DNA of 60,000 nt from Lineus longissimus (Eukaryota; Nemertea; Pilidiophora; Heteronemertea; Lineidae). The position numbers and the translations under genes were made by a program. This document shows positions 26,501 through 31,769 of this stretch, in pieces; the first letter of the stretch is position 1, and each line of letters begins with the position of its first letter. The stretch lies in contig NC_088325.1 in the NCBI RefSeq assembly GCF_910592395.1, forward strand, positions 9,738,109 to 9,798,108, read 5' to 3'. The notes under the pieces were generated by a model, which was not told the origin of the DNA, searched no databases, and was given only the letters and a program-made list of their open reading frames with translations.

Positions 26501-29500
26501 AGCATGGACTTTCAAATTATGCATTTGTTAATTACCTGAAATTATGTTAATTAACTAATTGACGGTAATTAATATTAATTAACGAGGAAAAAAACAAGAT
26601 TTTTCATCTTGACCCAGGCTATCACTATCACCCCCCCCTGGGACCCTGAATCACGCACACTTTCATCCCCATGCACGCTGTGTACATCGGCATTATGTTC
26701 AGAATCATAATCACTAATCAGACTCGTCTTTAATGCCTCGAATTCACTATTTCATCAATTATTGATTCTGCAGTTCGTCGAACACGTGACTGAGCCATTT
26801 AAATTTGTTTACAAAACTTTGGACTCAAAATATCGCCTAAACTTTGAATAAAAACACCGAAGTTTTCACTCAGAAATCGGAAGTTCTAGAGGTAAGCAAC
26901 ATGGCAGGACACCTAGCGACAAGTTTCTGTACTAATTTTCTATTGAAAACATCGTCTGATTCAGGTCTCTCCCAAGTCGCAGTTCTCCGTACATCCGCAC
27001 AGATCGGAAATTTTTTTTTGGTCGCAAAAAGCGTACATCCGCAGCGAAAGGGTTAAAGACTTAAAGCGTTTTTATGTCCCTTCAAAAAAAACAGGATTGA
27101 AACGCTGTTTGATCAACAACCTTGATATGATAGATTTTGAATTCGTGCACTAATAATCATGAAGAATGGCTCTGATATAGATCTATATGAGAGACATTCT
27201 TCATGATTATGAGTGCACGAAACCAAATGGCTTTCTGAAACCTTTTTGATTTTTTCTCTCCATCCTATTGACCTACTGTTTGTGACCTGCACACCCGATA
27301 GAAATGTTGGTTATGTTCAAGATCCCCCAAGAACTCTCTCATACTGGACATCTGTTTTGACTTGAAGGTAGGGCAAAATGGTCACAACCACCAGACCCAT
27401 GACAACGTCGTCTGAATGGACACAAAAAATCCATTCGCAATAACAACATGCATCTACTACTTGATGAACATTTATTATCGATGGACATCGTCTTATGAGG
27501 GTAATACAGTAGAACCTCTCTATTAAGGACACCATCGGGACTGACGAGTACTGTCCTTAATAGAAAGGTGTCCTGATTAGAGAGGTCAAATTGAATGGAA
27601 AGTACCAATTTGGGACCAATACTAGTGTCCTTAATAGAGAGGTTGTCCTTAATAGAGAGGTGTCCACTAAGGGAGGTTCCACTGTATCTTCAAACTCTAC
27701 TTGTGGTATAAGGTCCCACAGCAATTTGAAACCAGTCTGACAACCAGTCTGCAAGTAACTGCCTCAGTTTTAATAAATATTTATTTGCTGTCGGATACGA
27801 AAACTACAAAGACCAAAATGAGTACATATCATTTATACCGGCGTCGTAACCCTATTGGATTTTTCCCAGAGGTATGGAGTCCACTATAGGCTACTGTCCA
27901 CCATCTTTTACTTGCCCTGACATAGACACTCGGGTACAAGGGACCACGGCTTTTAGTCTCATCCGACAGACCCTCGAGTATTTCGTACGTTGTAGCCTAC
28001 GTGATGTGAAGAGCCAGGAATTCTAGTTCCTTGAAAAGCCATGCTGGTTCAACTAGAAATACAATCCTGGGTTCTCCCCGGTTCTCCCCGGGATCGAACC
28101 CGGGCCATATTGCGTGGTAGCCAGCAGTCCCCTACATGTATGACAAGAAACGAACACACAAATATTACTTACAGATTCACTACCGAGGGGTTGTCCCATA
28201 AAATTCCTCTCTGGAGTTATTTTTAGACAGCATGATTGTGATTTTAGCATGTTTAGATTGAAAACTAAATGAACAGGTTGCAAATTGGGCTTAGGGTTAG
28301 CATTCTGACTTAACGTGAAGTCCTTAGGGGGCCTGCCAGTGTTCAATTCCCACAAGCACATGCGTATAAGAATTAAGCTAAGAATTGATAATAATGAACA
28401 TGTGTATGCAAATATTAGAACTAGTAGCGTGAAAAGATAACAAAATTATGTGATATTATGAACCATTGAACAGTTTATTTACCAAGGTAAAATCTGTGCA
28501 GATTTAAGTGAGAGACAAATATGGCGAACAAGAGAAGTAAAAACAGTAGGAGTTTATACTGATTTAAAAACCTTTAAAAAACCCTAACCTGTCAGGGGTT
28601 ATATGACGTAGGGAGTCATGTGTGTACCAAATTTCAAGTTCATAGCTTTAGCGGAGAAAAAACATGCCATAGTTACACTCAAACGACCAATTTACGCCAT
28701 TTGACCTATGTGACCTTGAAAATAAGGTCAAATCAAAAACCCATATGATATTTGATGAATCCTTGCTAGAAGAACCCATAGCTGCCAACCCCTGATTTAG
28801 CCCTTCAGGACTTTTTTCTGTAGATTTCAACTTTTTCAGGACTTTTGGGGGGTCCTTCAGGACTCTCAAGTTGTGAGTCAGATAACTGTAAAATCACTCT
28901 TGAGAAACACTGAAGTTTGTATTGCACACAGTACATCGTGCATACTGTGTACCTTTCATGGAGGCCATGAACTCCGGCCATTTCTCGTGATATTCCGCTA
29001 TAAAGCTCTGAACACGACGCGGCTGTTTCCCACCACATCCTGCACCAGCTGTAGCGGCCTGTTTTGACATCTCAATGACAATCCCTCAATTAAAAACTCA
29101 CATTTATCGGCGAAAATCTACTAGAAAATCGCGAAGAGTAGTTAGACATCCGCCATTGTTGAAGGCACGGCACAACACAGAGAAAATGAAACTTGAGACG
29201 CAATAGAAAAGTGCAGTGCTCATAAATGAATATGCGAGATAGTTGCGCGAGACTGACATTGGCAAACAGAAATCAACGAAACGATCGAAAATCGAAATGA
29301 CGAAATGCAAAAAGTTCGAAACCAGACTTTTAAAGGGGTTATCCGTATTTTCCGGACTCGGGTTTTTTTAAACGCATTTCCGGACTAAATACGGAAAATA
29401 CGGAGGGGTTGGCAGCTATGAGAACCTACCATTATCGAATACGAGTCACTTATAAGAGAGATATCGCACTTTTTAGGTTTCCACATTTGGCCCCCTGGTG

Positions 29501-31166
29501 GCCAAGTCAAGAATCAGATCGCACCGAAATTCAGTGTCAGATGTCACCTGACCTTGGGGGTCCTTTGTACAAAGTATCAATTTCATAGCTCTAGCGGTTA
29601 AGAAACGTACCACTGTTTTTGAAACAGGATACAGACGACGACGGACACAGCAGTATTGCATAGACTCCCCTACGGCGAGCCAAAAATGCCAGTACGGAAA
29701 TCGACATGCAAGCTGCTCAGCATGACGTCGTGGCTCACGAAAAATTAAGAAGAAGATGAAGAAGGGAAGACCACTTACCGACAAAAAATCCCGTCAAAAA
29801 TCTGAGGGCAGCGTACACCTGCCAAGGATTGGCAAATCCAATGGAGATCTGGCATAACATCTGCATGGCACAAACAGTGATGATGATCTTTTTCCGGCCA
29901 AACATGTCGGCGATCTGTCCGCAGGAGAACGCTCCGACAAGGACGCCCGCCATGAGGAGAGATGAAGTCAACGGCGCCACATATGATTTATCACATACTA
30001 AATCCCACTGAAATAAGAAAGGATAGAGTCATTTTGAAGAATACTCCCTCAAGACATCATTTGTTTTTTGAAAAGCCTCAAAATCATCTGACCAGTTATC
30101 TGGTTCTGCATTGCGCACGAACTACGTTTGGGAACTACGTTTGCAAACTACTTTTGCGAACTACGTTTGCAAATTTCGAAGTCAGGCAGGCGTTGGCAGT
30201 GAGAGCTTCAATCAACCCCCCCTCTTCAGGGGGTAAAAATTAGAGCACTTGCAGGTGTATTGTCATTTTTCAACTGCAACATCATCAAATTATGAGTGAG
30301 ACAGTTCTTGTTTCAAAATTGGCATTTAAAATGTACCACGGTTCTCGTGGGTGCCAATGTCGTGGGTGCCAATGTGAGTCGTTCTGTTGAAAAATACCTA
30401 GGTGAGCAAATATTTACTCACCTAACTTTTATTTTCATAGCCTAGGCGCGCAATTATCGCAACACTGTAGGCCTAGTACTAAGAATCAGGGCCTTGCCAA
30501 TGGAACTTTTCAAATCCCCAATTCATGAAAGTCGCTGTTTGCGACTTGTGCCCGGCAGCCATGATTGATAATAATGAGAATCACGGATTCCCATGCTAGG
30601 AGCGATTCCATTGGTTGGCCTTCGGAGTGACCCCCGACATTGACCAATGGCGTGCACTGTTACAGTCTGTGATGTAGTTACAATTATATGACTATCGGCG
30701 GCGCTGCAGTCGGGATATCCAGGTGCGCGAATTTTAAAACTTTTTGAAGAGCAAGGCGCGCAGTTCCATGCGCGGCCAAAATGACAATTTGGCCATGCGC
30801 GCCTTTCAACAGAAGGTCTGTTTAAAGGATGAAAATGCTCACCTCAGTCACTATAGTCTTCAGCCTTCCATCATAATGAAACGCTTCACACTTGGCCCCC
30901 TCATACTTGCATAGCCCTTTAAAAGGGTCCGTTGCATTGCTTAAACTCGAATTGGTTGCGTTCAGCAGCGATGACACATTTCCGAAACCTTCATACGCAA
31001 GACATGTCCAGTCCGGTACGACGTTCCCAAAAACGTAAAACAACATACACTGGCTGTTCGAGACGTCCATAAACGTCAAAATGAGGTAGATCCGTATTTG
31101 GTACAATCCAAAATGGCCGACAGTGTCGAGAAGGTCCTCGAACATTGGCGGTTTAGCACTTTCCAT
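2288..31166 (-). CDS. SLC22: SLC22-family organic cation/carnitine-type transporter, complete gene, 8 coding exons
   Basis: Coding exons in transcript order are 31166-30843, 30007-29779, 20823-20628, 12372-12139, 6099-5965, 5258-5055, 3864-3792 and 2536-2288. All have AG acceptors and GT donors, and the phases agree, giving 1,644 nt (547 residues), the usual SLC22 length of about 550. Seen: a first helix near residues 21-45, a large extracellular loop (about 50-112) with four N-glycosylation sequons and several cysteines, the MFS loop motif GQIADMFGRKK (138-148), the family signature VPESVRWL (252-259), a second MFS-like GRKK (375-378), and the C-terminal PETNGEPLPE (494-503) before an acidic Ser-rich tail. 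Family knowledge: SLC22 proteins are 12-helix plasma-membrane carriers of organic cations, zwitterions (carnitine) or anions. The cation/OCTN branch is my inference and the substrate is not determinable. The start is the ATG at 31166 (A at -3, G at +4). The frame stays open for about 15 codons upstream, so a slightly longer N-terminus is possible. Confidence 0.95.
2593..3045. mobile_element. 453-bp inverted-repeat element in SLC22 intron 7
   Basis: It starts GAGTTTCCGCATCGCTTACG and ends in the exact reverse complement. Each end continues into a short run of ATTACG hexamers, giving terminal inverted repeats of about 38 bp. No target duplication is obvious. It sits exactly between the true last exon (57 bp to its left) and the decayed exon copy (touching its right end). 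No coding capacity seen. Confidence 0.65.
3046..3159 (-). pseudogene. Decayed duplicate of the SLC22 terminal exon
   Basis: The minus strand reads a Trp, 14 residues, then TIGVLVGLSATYDGPLPEN. The real last exon has Trp, 14 residues, then TIGVLVALPETNGEPLPEE, so the two align without gaps from helix 12 to PLPE. The conserved PET is lost (SAT), and an in-frame TAA stands just upstream where an acceptor would be needed. It is therefore a pseudo-exon rather than an alternative last exon. It lies in intron 7 and abuts the right end of the inverted-repeat element at 2593-3045. Confidence 0.75.
3792..3864 (-). CDS. SLC22: SLC22 gene coding exon 7 (residues 441-465)
   Basis: A 73-nt micro-exon with acceptor TTTCTCCAG|AAATA and donor TACTTG|GTATGT. 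It encodes RNIAIGAFSVAARVGGIIAP and QFAYL, the SLC22 helix 11 motif (RN.G.G..S..AR.G...AP). It restores phase 0 for the last exon. Its identity is secured by the motif and by exact phase fit on both sides. Confidence 0.92.
4138..4215 (-). mobile_element. Fragment of the GGATTCTCCC SINE body
   Basis: Matches, with substitutions, the SINE body found at 28030-28080 and 51545-51598 (CTTGAAGACCC, GGTTCACCTAGAAAT, GATTCTCCCG). The tRNA-like head is missing. It lies in SLC22 intron 6. Confidence 0.45.
4279..4718. mobile_element. 440-bp TIR element, TAGTCGTA ends (family B), copy 1
   Basis: Ends TAGTCGTAGTTCCACCTATC / GATAGGTGGAAGTACGACTA. The interior has nested short inverted repeats (GACACGGG / CCCGTGTC, GCTCGATGGGGC) and the diagnostic GCGCCATCTGTCGCCGG. 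Related copies lie at 21206-21620 and 38159-38538. No coding capacity seen. It lies in SLC22 intron 6. Confidence 0.65.
5055..5258 (-). CDS. SLC22: SLC22 gene coding exon 6 (residues 373-441)
   Basis: The acceptor is CTCCTTTCAG|GATGG and the donor ATAAG|GTAAGC. It encodes the loop 8-9 motif MGRKKAYLG, helices 9-10 (CLGLIVILILAGTG, VLITVLALICLSGANAS) and the family-conserved TTYSGELFATLIR that ends at the start of helix 11. Phase 2 in, phase 2 out. Confidence 0.95.
5417..5520 (-). mobile_element. SINE tail-body fragment
   Basis: Shares GAGTCCACT..GGCTACTGTCCACC and GGACCAC(A/G)GCTT with the SINE body at 27885-27960. No tRNA-like head here. It lies in SLC22 intron 5, 159 bp beyond the acceptor end of exon 6. 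Confidence 0.4.
5709..5887 (+). mobile_element. CAGTAGAACCTC MITE, copy 2
   Basis: Complete copy with TA at 5707-5708 and 5888-5889; CAGTAGAACCTCCCTTAGCG start and GAGGTTCTACTG end. It sits 78 bp beyond the donor end of SLC22 exon 5. Confidence 0.8.
5965..6099 (-). CDS. SLC22: SLC22 gene coding exon 5 (residues 328-373)
   Basis: The acceptor is TGCTTTCAG|GCTGAG and the donor AACTG|GTAGGC. It encodes LSSSTLYYGIGAQLVNLFGN and helix 8 (TIVGAITSMPISWTVIPVAN). It corresponds to the conserved family segment following helix 7. The exon is only 135 nt and easily missed by length-based searches. Phase 2 in, phase 2 out. Confidence 0.93.
7505..7715 (+). repeat. Dispersed repeat family D, copy 1
   Basis: About 210 bp containing AATGCCGTAGTGCAGTTAT, GCTGAAACTTGGTATTCATAG, TCAGTCTACACAACGGCAAT and a 3' AATTTCAAATT-rich segment. 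Similar order is seen at 17655-17895, 21952-22100, 37795-38015 (minus) and 39400-39610, and a 3' part at 26260-26339. No ORF. It is bracketed by a direct repeat of GGATTTATAGGTGTTCAAAT (about 7440 and 7720). Confidence 0.55.
7803..7979 (+). mobile_element. CAGTAGAACCTC MITE, copy 3
   Basis: CAGTGAAACCTCACTAAGCG start, AGAGGTTCCAGTG end, TA on both sides. A further copy in the opposite orientation begins 13 bp later. Confidence 0.78.
7993..8205 (-). mobile_element. CAGTAGAACCTC MITE, copy 4 (inverted relative to copy 3)
   Basis: CAGTAGAACCTCTCCATTAA to GGGAGGTTCCACTG with TA at both borders. The right half has an expanded run of about four GTCCTTAATAGAGAGGTT units, showing that the internal repeat number varies between copies. 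Confidence 0.8.
8560..8722. mobile_element. 163-bp MITE with 8-bp target duplication TAATCAGG
   Basis: The arms around GACTTTTGAACACCCACTTG pair over about 45 bp with the right end. TAATCAGG stands immediately outside both ends (8552-8559 and 8723-8730). An 8-bp duplication is typical of hAT-like or P-like transposases. No coding capacity. Lies in SLC22 intron 4. Confidence 0.72.
10383..10680 (+). repeat. Tandem array of a roughly 31-bp unit (TTTGACCTTGACCCATCCAC)
   Basis: About nine degenerate units built on ATTTGACCTTGACCCATCCAC plus AATGTGAA/GGTCTAC. Divergence between units is high, so the array is old. It lies in SLC22 intron 4 and is not coding. Confidence 0.75.
10783..10880 (+). mobile_element. 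Probable tRNA-derived SINE head
   Basis: GGTTTGAATCC (10848-10858) matches a pol III B box, preceded about 55 bp upstream by a weak A-box-like GGTTAGAGAGCG. The segment is tRNA-sized but does not fold into a convincing functional tRNA. It is followed by a C14 tract (10933-10946). Confidence 0.4.
12139..12372 (-). CDS. SLC22: SLC22 gene coding exon 4 (residues 250-328)
   Basis: The acceptor is CTATTTTCAG|TTGGG and the donor TGTG|GTAAGC. It encodes WVPESVRWLIQKGRFDEAEE, the best SLC22 hallmark here, followed by the long cytoplasmic loop between helices 6 and 7 (Lys-rich, with LTSEEEASKHSYNYLDLFRT) and the start of helix 7 (RTVIMMFVW). Phase 2 in, phase 2 out. Confidence 0.96.
13019..13561 (-). 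mobile_element. CAGTAGAACCTC MITE, copy 5, split by a younger element
   Basis: The left end CAGTTTACCCCTCTATTAA (13019-13037) and the remainder from 13401 (TAAGGACACCCTCGG) form one MITE with TA at 13017-13018 and 13562-13563 when 13038-13400 is ignored. Other copies read CTCTATTAAGGACACC without a break at this point. Confidence 0.8.
13038..13400. mobile_element. 363-bp Harbinger-like MITE nested in copy 5, TSD TAA
   Basis: Ends TGCAAGTATCAATTCG / CGAATTGATACTTGCA, with inverted repeats extending about 40 bp to CCTCCTCAAGG. It is flanked by TAA (13035-13037 and 13401-13403), duplicated from the host CTATTAAGG. A 3-bp TWA duplication is characteristic of PIF/Harbinger; the superfamily call is inference. 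Confidence 0.78.
14360..14560 (+). repeat. Dispersed repeat family F, partial
   Basis: Contains GGCCAATTTACGCTATTTGACC and GACCTTGAAAAATAGGT(T/C)AAATCA, in the same order as at 28601-28776 and 47085-47290. No ORF. Nearby, ATCAAACTTTGCAGA.GTGTAGTCCTAT occurs twice (14585 and 14878), a short direct repeat. Confidence 0.45.
15274..15505 (+). mobile_element. CAGTAGAACCTC MITE, copy 6, with five tandem internal units
   Basis: CAGTTGAACCTCCCTTAGCG start and GAGGTTCTACTG end, TA both sides. The unit CTCTCTATTAAGGACAAC is repeated about five times in near identity, showing recent expansion of the internal repeat. Confidence 0.82.
15640..15956. mobile_element. 317-bp piggyBac-like MITE, CCCTTTCAGGAC ends
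   Basis: CCCTTTCAGGAC at the left and GTCCTGAAAGGG at the right. TTAA follows on the right (15957-15960) and TTCA stands on the left, one base off TTAA. CCCT ends with TTAA duplication fit piggyBac. No intact ORF. In SLC22 intron 3. Confidence 0.65.
17655..17899 (+). repeat. Dispersed repeat family D, copy 2
   Basis: Contains AATGCCGTTGTGCAGTTATC, GCTGAAACTTGATATTTATAG and TCAGTCTACACGATGGCAT in the same order as at 7505. It ends where the 799-bp TIR element begins, suggesting insertion into or beside it. Confidence 0.5.
17900..18698 (+). mobile_element. 799-bp TIR transposon remnant with Myb/SANT-like coding start
   Basis: TIRs TAGGGCCATTTACACGGTGC / CACCGTGTAAAAAGCCCTA. The left subterminal zone (17925-18120) has about ten copies of GGTTC(A/G)G-type motifs in both orientations, like transposase binding sites. 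The core 18315-18460 encodes a Myb/SANT-like start. The target duplication is unclear (AACAAT versus ATCAAA). TIR style resembles the elements at 23112-23508 and 31886-32316 (family E). Lies in SLC22 intron 3. Confidence 0.68.
18315..18460 (+). pseudogene. Myb/SANT-like DNA-binding domain fragment in a transposon
   Basis: ATG at 18315 opens MATAAQAQGF, then STDEETNILLEIWG, matching the W/T..EE...LL.IWG start of Myb/SANT-like (Myb_DNA-bind_4) domains. A frameshift after IWG, at about 18415, moves the match to LDGTKHNNKVYKDC, the expected next part (LDG..HN.KVY..I), after which a T-tract and stop end it. This domain family occurs in the accessory protein of PIF/Harbinger transposons and in trihelix-like host proteins. 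It is broken here and not a functional gene. Confidence 0.55.
19595..19990 (-). mobile_element. CAGTAGAACCTC MITE, copy 7, with triplicated core
   Basis: CAGCGGAACCTCTCTATTAA to AGGTTCTACTG, TA at 19593-19594 and 19991-19992. A block of about 125 bp (GTGTCCTGATTAG to GTCCTTAATAGAGAGG) occurs three times in tandem, giving the longest uninterrupted copy (396 bp). Confidence 0.82.
20628..20823 (-). CDS. SLC22: SLC22 gene coding exon 3 (residues 185-250)
   Basis: The acceptor is ATATTTTCAG|GTGGC and the donor ATTTT|GTAAGT. It encodes helices 5-6: GSLMLCFTIPVEFIGPKWR, then a Phe/Gly-rich membrane segment and the LPDWRHQ loop. The motif VEFIGPKWR is typical of SLC22 helix 4-5. Phase 1 in, phase 2 out. 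Confidence 0.94.
20902..21120 (+). mobile_element. CAGTAGAACCTC MITE, copy 8, right end lost
   Basis: Starts CAGTTGAACCTCTCTATTAA after TA. It stops at GTCAGTCCCA and joins TTCCTTCATTGTCTCC. It begins 79 bp beyond the acceptor end of SLC22 exon 3. The adjoining 21124-21175 resembles the right half of the GTGACCCACCA family. Confidence 0.7.
21206..21620. mobile_element. TIR element family B, copy 2
   Basis: Carries GCGCTTCCACCTTT near the left and GATCGGTAGAACTAAGACTA at the right, GCTCGATGGGGC, ACGGCGACAGATGGCGC and GAAAACCTGGGGATTTTG, all corresponding (inverted) to the 4279-4718 element. Borders are less certain than for copy 1. Confidence 0.5.
21952..22100 (+). repeat. Dispersed repeat family D, partial copy
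   Basis: GAGGTACACTGTTC, AACACAATGCCACCGTGCA and GCTAAAACTTGGATTCATAG match the 7505 copy in order. The rest has decayed. Confidence 0.4.
22663..22770 (+). repeat. Dispersed repeat, inverted partner at 27248-27360
   Basis: CAGATGTCCAGTATGAGAGA, AGTTCTTGGG and CACCAGAAGTAGGTC have near-identical reverse complements at 27248-27360, 4.5 kb away. In a spliced-out intron the pair could form a long hairpin. No ORF. Confidence 0.6.
23112..23508. mobile_element. 397-bp TIR element (family E)
   Basis: TAGGGCCGTACAGACG at the left and CGTCTAAACGGCCCTA at the right. The interior is rich in GATCCGGATG / GATCCGAATG subterminal motifs in both orientations. TIR style (TAGGGCC plus a TTTA.ACG block) matches 17900-18698. 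Target duplication not clear (AAT on both sides may be chance). Confidence 0.6.
23515..23562 (+). mobile_element. Terminal fragment of CAGTAGAACCTC MITE, copy 9
   Basis: GTCCCATGGGTGTCCTTGAT then AGAGAAGTTCTACTG, the right terminus only. It directly abuts the family E element, so it was probably truncated. Confidence 0.6.
23897..24280 (+). pseudogene. LINE (non-LTR retrotransposon) ORF2 C-terminal remnant
   Basis: The plus strand reads LGWPTLQERRRQARLTLTYQ, VDGLVAINTSYL, then after frame changes TREWNSLARQIAAAPSLETF and KAALGRM. These match the conserved tail of LINE reverse-transcriptase proteins (LQ.RR...RL.L.YK...GLVAI, REWN.LP..I..A.SLE.FK..L). At least two frameshifts and a missing middle make it dead. 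It lies in SLC22 intron 2. Confidence 0.75.
24307..24421. mobile_element. 115-bp hairpin MITE
   Basis: GGGTAGAATGGGGTAATTGT pairs with ACAATTACCCCACTCTACC at the other end, and a second inner GGGCTACAATT pairs with AATTGTAGCCC. TA is present near both borders but the duplication is not decisive. No coding capacity. Confidence 0.55.
24716..25870. repeat. Minisatellite, about 15 units of 77-79 bp
   Basis: Unit contains GAATGCTGTAGAGTTGGTGA, GTCTGAGGGGGCTAGTAG and GACAATAACACAACACTC. Units differ mainly by A3/A4 after GGC and by AGGGCG versus AGAGGATG, so length varies 77-79 bp. Most 78-bp units are stop-free on the minus strand (26-residue repeat CYCHPLLAPSDFAILTNST). Units are very alike, so the array is young. 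It lies in SLC22 intron 2. Confidence 0.92.
26260..26339 (+). repeat. Family D 3' part, interrupted by a TTAA element
   Basis: CAAATTCTAACAAACGGCATAGGCC matches the end of family D copies. It breaks off at TTAA, where the 709-bp element begins, and resumes after 27056 with AGACTTAAAG. Confidence 0.45.
26344..27052. mobile_element. 709-bp piggyBac-like element, CCCTTTCGCT ends, TSD TTAA
   Basis: CCCTTTCGCTTCG at the left and CGCAGCGAAAGGG at the right (13 bp, one mismatch), flanked by TTAA at 26340-26343 and 27053-27056. This is the piggyBac arrangement in TIR length and target. Interior is A/T-rich with a TTAATTAA cluster near 26545-26580. No intact transposase. Confidence 0.78.
27146..27222. 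repeat. 77-bp imperfect palindrome
   Basis: TGCACTAATAATCATGAAGA pairs with TCTTCATGATTATGAGTGCA around a loop containing ATATAGATCTATAT, itself a palindrome. A compact hairpin of about 24 paired bases. It could be a very small MITE; no clear target duplication. Confidence 0.6.
27248..27360 (-). repeat. Dispersed repeat, inverted partner of 22663-22770
   Basis: CCAAGAACTCTCTCATACTGG and ACATCTGTTTTG are the reverse complement of the 22663 copy. Lies in SLC22 intron 2. Confidence 0.6.
27507..27684 (-). mobile_element. CAGTAGAACCTC MITE, copy 10
   Basis: CAGTAGAACCTCTCTATTAA to GGGAGGTTCCACTG with TA at 27505-27506 and 27685-27686. Compact, close to consensus. Confidence 0.82.
27885..28160 (-). 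mobile_element. tRNA-derived SINE
   Basis: On the minus strand a tRNA-like head with GGGTTCGATCCC (perfect pol III B box, near 28095) and GCTGGCTACCACGC just upstream is followed by a body running to about 27885. The body recurs at 51545-51598 (head at 52570-52625) and in fragments at 4138 and 5417. GGTTCTCCCC is duplicated in this copy. Tail partner LINE not identifiable. Confidence 0.65.
28285..28365 (+). mobile_element. Probable tRNA-derived SINE head
   Basis: GGGTTAGCATTCTGAC (A-box-like, 28293 on) and GTTCAATTCCCAC (B-box-like, 28341 on) are spaced as in a tRNA. Cloverleaf pairing is poor, so not a working tRNA gene. Confidence 0.4.
28777..29420 (-). mobile_element. 644-bp transposon remnant, CATAGCTGCCAACCCC ends, TSD AGAACC
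   Basis: CATAGCTGCCAACCCCT at the left, AGGGGTTGGCAGCTATG at the right, flanked by AGAACC (28771-28776 and 29421-29426). The host without the insert would read CTAGAAGAACCTACCATTA, comparable to the intact family F copy at 47297. On the minus strand it contains a promoter-like CAACAATGGCGG and a short zinc-finger frame (28894-29070). Lies in SLC22 intron 2. Confidence 0.78.
28894..29070 (-). pseudogene. 58-codon frame with N-terminal half of a BED-like zinc finger
   Basis: ATG at 29070 to TGA at 28894: MSKQAATAGA, basic KQPRRVQSFI, then EYHEKWPEFMASMKG and ARCTVCNTNFSVSQ. The C-x2-C with KWPEF and ARC..C...FSVS matches the start of BED/hAT-like zinc fingers in transposase-derived proteins, where a GG..D..RH segment normally follows. 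Here a stop replaces the His half, so the finger is incomplete. A tiny upstream frame (MADV, near 29150) precedes it. Probably the 5' end of a transposase-type gene kept in a non-autonomous deletion derivative; a functional micro-protein is a less likely reading. Confidence 0.55.
29779..30007 (-). CDS. SLC22: SLC22 gene coding exon 2 (residues 109-185)
   Basis: The acceptor is TTATTTCAG|TGG and the donor G|GTAAGT. The exon begins WDLVCDKSYVAPLTSS, the conserved segment ahead of helix 2, and contains the MFS signature loop GQIADMFGRKK followed by helices 3-4 (ALRFLTGFFVG). It enters in phase 0 and leaves one base of the Gly185 codon. Confidence 0.95.
30843..31166 (-). CDS. SLC22: SLC22 gene coding exon 1 (residues 1-108)
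   Basis: This exon encodes the cytoplasmic N-terminus (MESAKPPMFEDLLDTVG), helix 1 and most of the extracellular loop. The loop has sequons at N63, N69, N72 and N77, and cysteines at 55, 86 and 93. The donor is GAG|GTGAGC, phase 0 after IVTE. The ATG context is good. Upstream, two closely spaced acceptor-like TTTCAG sites near 31215-31235 suggest a 5' non-coding exon further right, which I did not find. Confidence 0.93.
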
Positions 31167-31445
31167 GTTTATTTTTCTCCTTTCTCCCTCCTCAGCCAAC
31201 TCAAAGATGAACTTTTCTGAAATACCAGTACCTGAAAAACATTATCAAAACAATCATAAAATGTGTACCAGTGGATGATCCCGAGGTAAAGATAACCAGG
31301 TTCATCCCCCCCCCCCCCCGCTATGATAGGACAACTATTTGAAACAAAACATTATCAAAACGCATATTAGTGGCTGATCCTGGGGTAAAGGTAACCAGGA
31401 TCGCCCAACCCCCTTATTTGATAGGACAACAGATTCTCCATGGTA

Positions 31446-31615
31446 CAGCAAAACCTCTATTTCAAGGACACCCTTGGACTGCCAGTGGCTGTCCTTTATA
31501 GAGATTTGTCCGGATGACAGAGGTCAAATTGAGTGAAAACGGCCAATTTGGGACCAAACTCAGTGTCCTTAATAGCGATTGGTGTCCTGCTTATTGAGGT
31601 GTCCATGCAGAGAGG
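31446..31615 (-). mobile_element. CAGTAGAACCTC MITE, copy 11, diverged
   Basis: CAGCAAAACCTCTATTTCAA to TGTCCATGCAGAGAGGTATTT. The core (GGCCAATTTGGGACCAAACT) is clear but the right end has lost CACTG. It lies upstream of the SLC22 start. Confidence 0.7.
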
Positions 31616-31769
31616 TATTTCCTAAAAGCACACTTTCTGACCAAACAGAGAGCTGGGGTTTTTTTCCGATTTTGCAGATCCGCCGATCTCGAAATTAATG
31701 AAAATGAAATAATTGTTTTAAATTTTTCATCTGCCCGCCGATGTACAAAGCCAACTTCGTCCTGACATT

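Larger units (their letters stand above)
28601..29700 (+). repeat. Dispersed repeat family F, split by a 644-bp element
   Basis: 28601-28776 and 29421-29700 together reproduce the order of 47085-47600: GTGTACCAAATTTCAAGTTC, GGCC/GACCAATTTACGCCATTTGACC, GGTCAAATCAAAAACCC, TATCGCACTTTTTA, GGCC..CTGGTGGCC, GTCACCTGACC, GCGGTTAAGAAACGT and GAAACAGGATACAGACGACG. No ORF. The element 28777-29420 lies inside, with 6-bp duplications. Confidence 0.65.
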
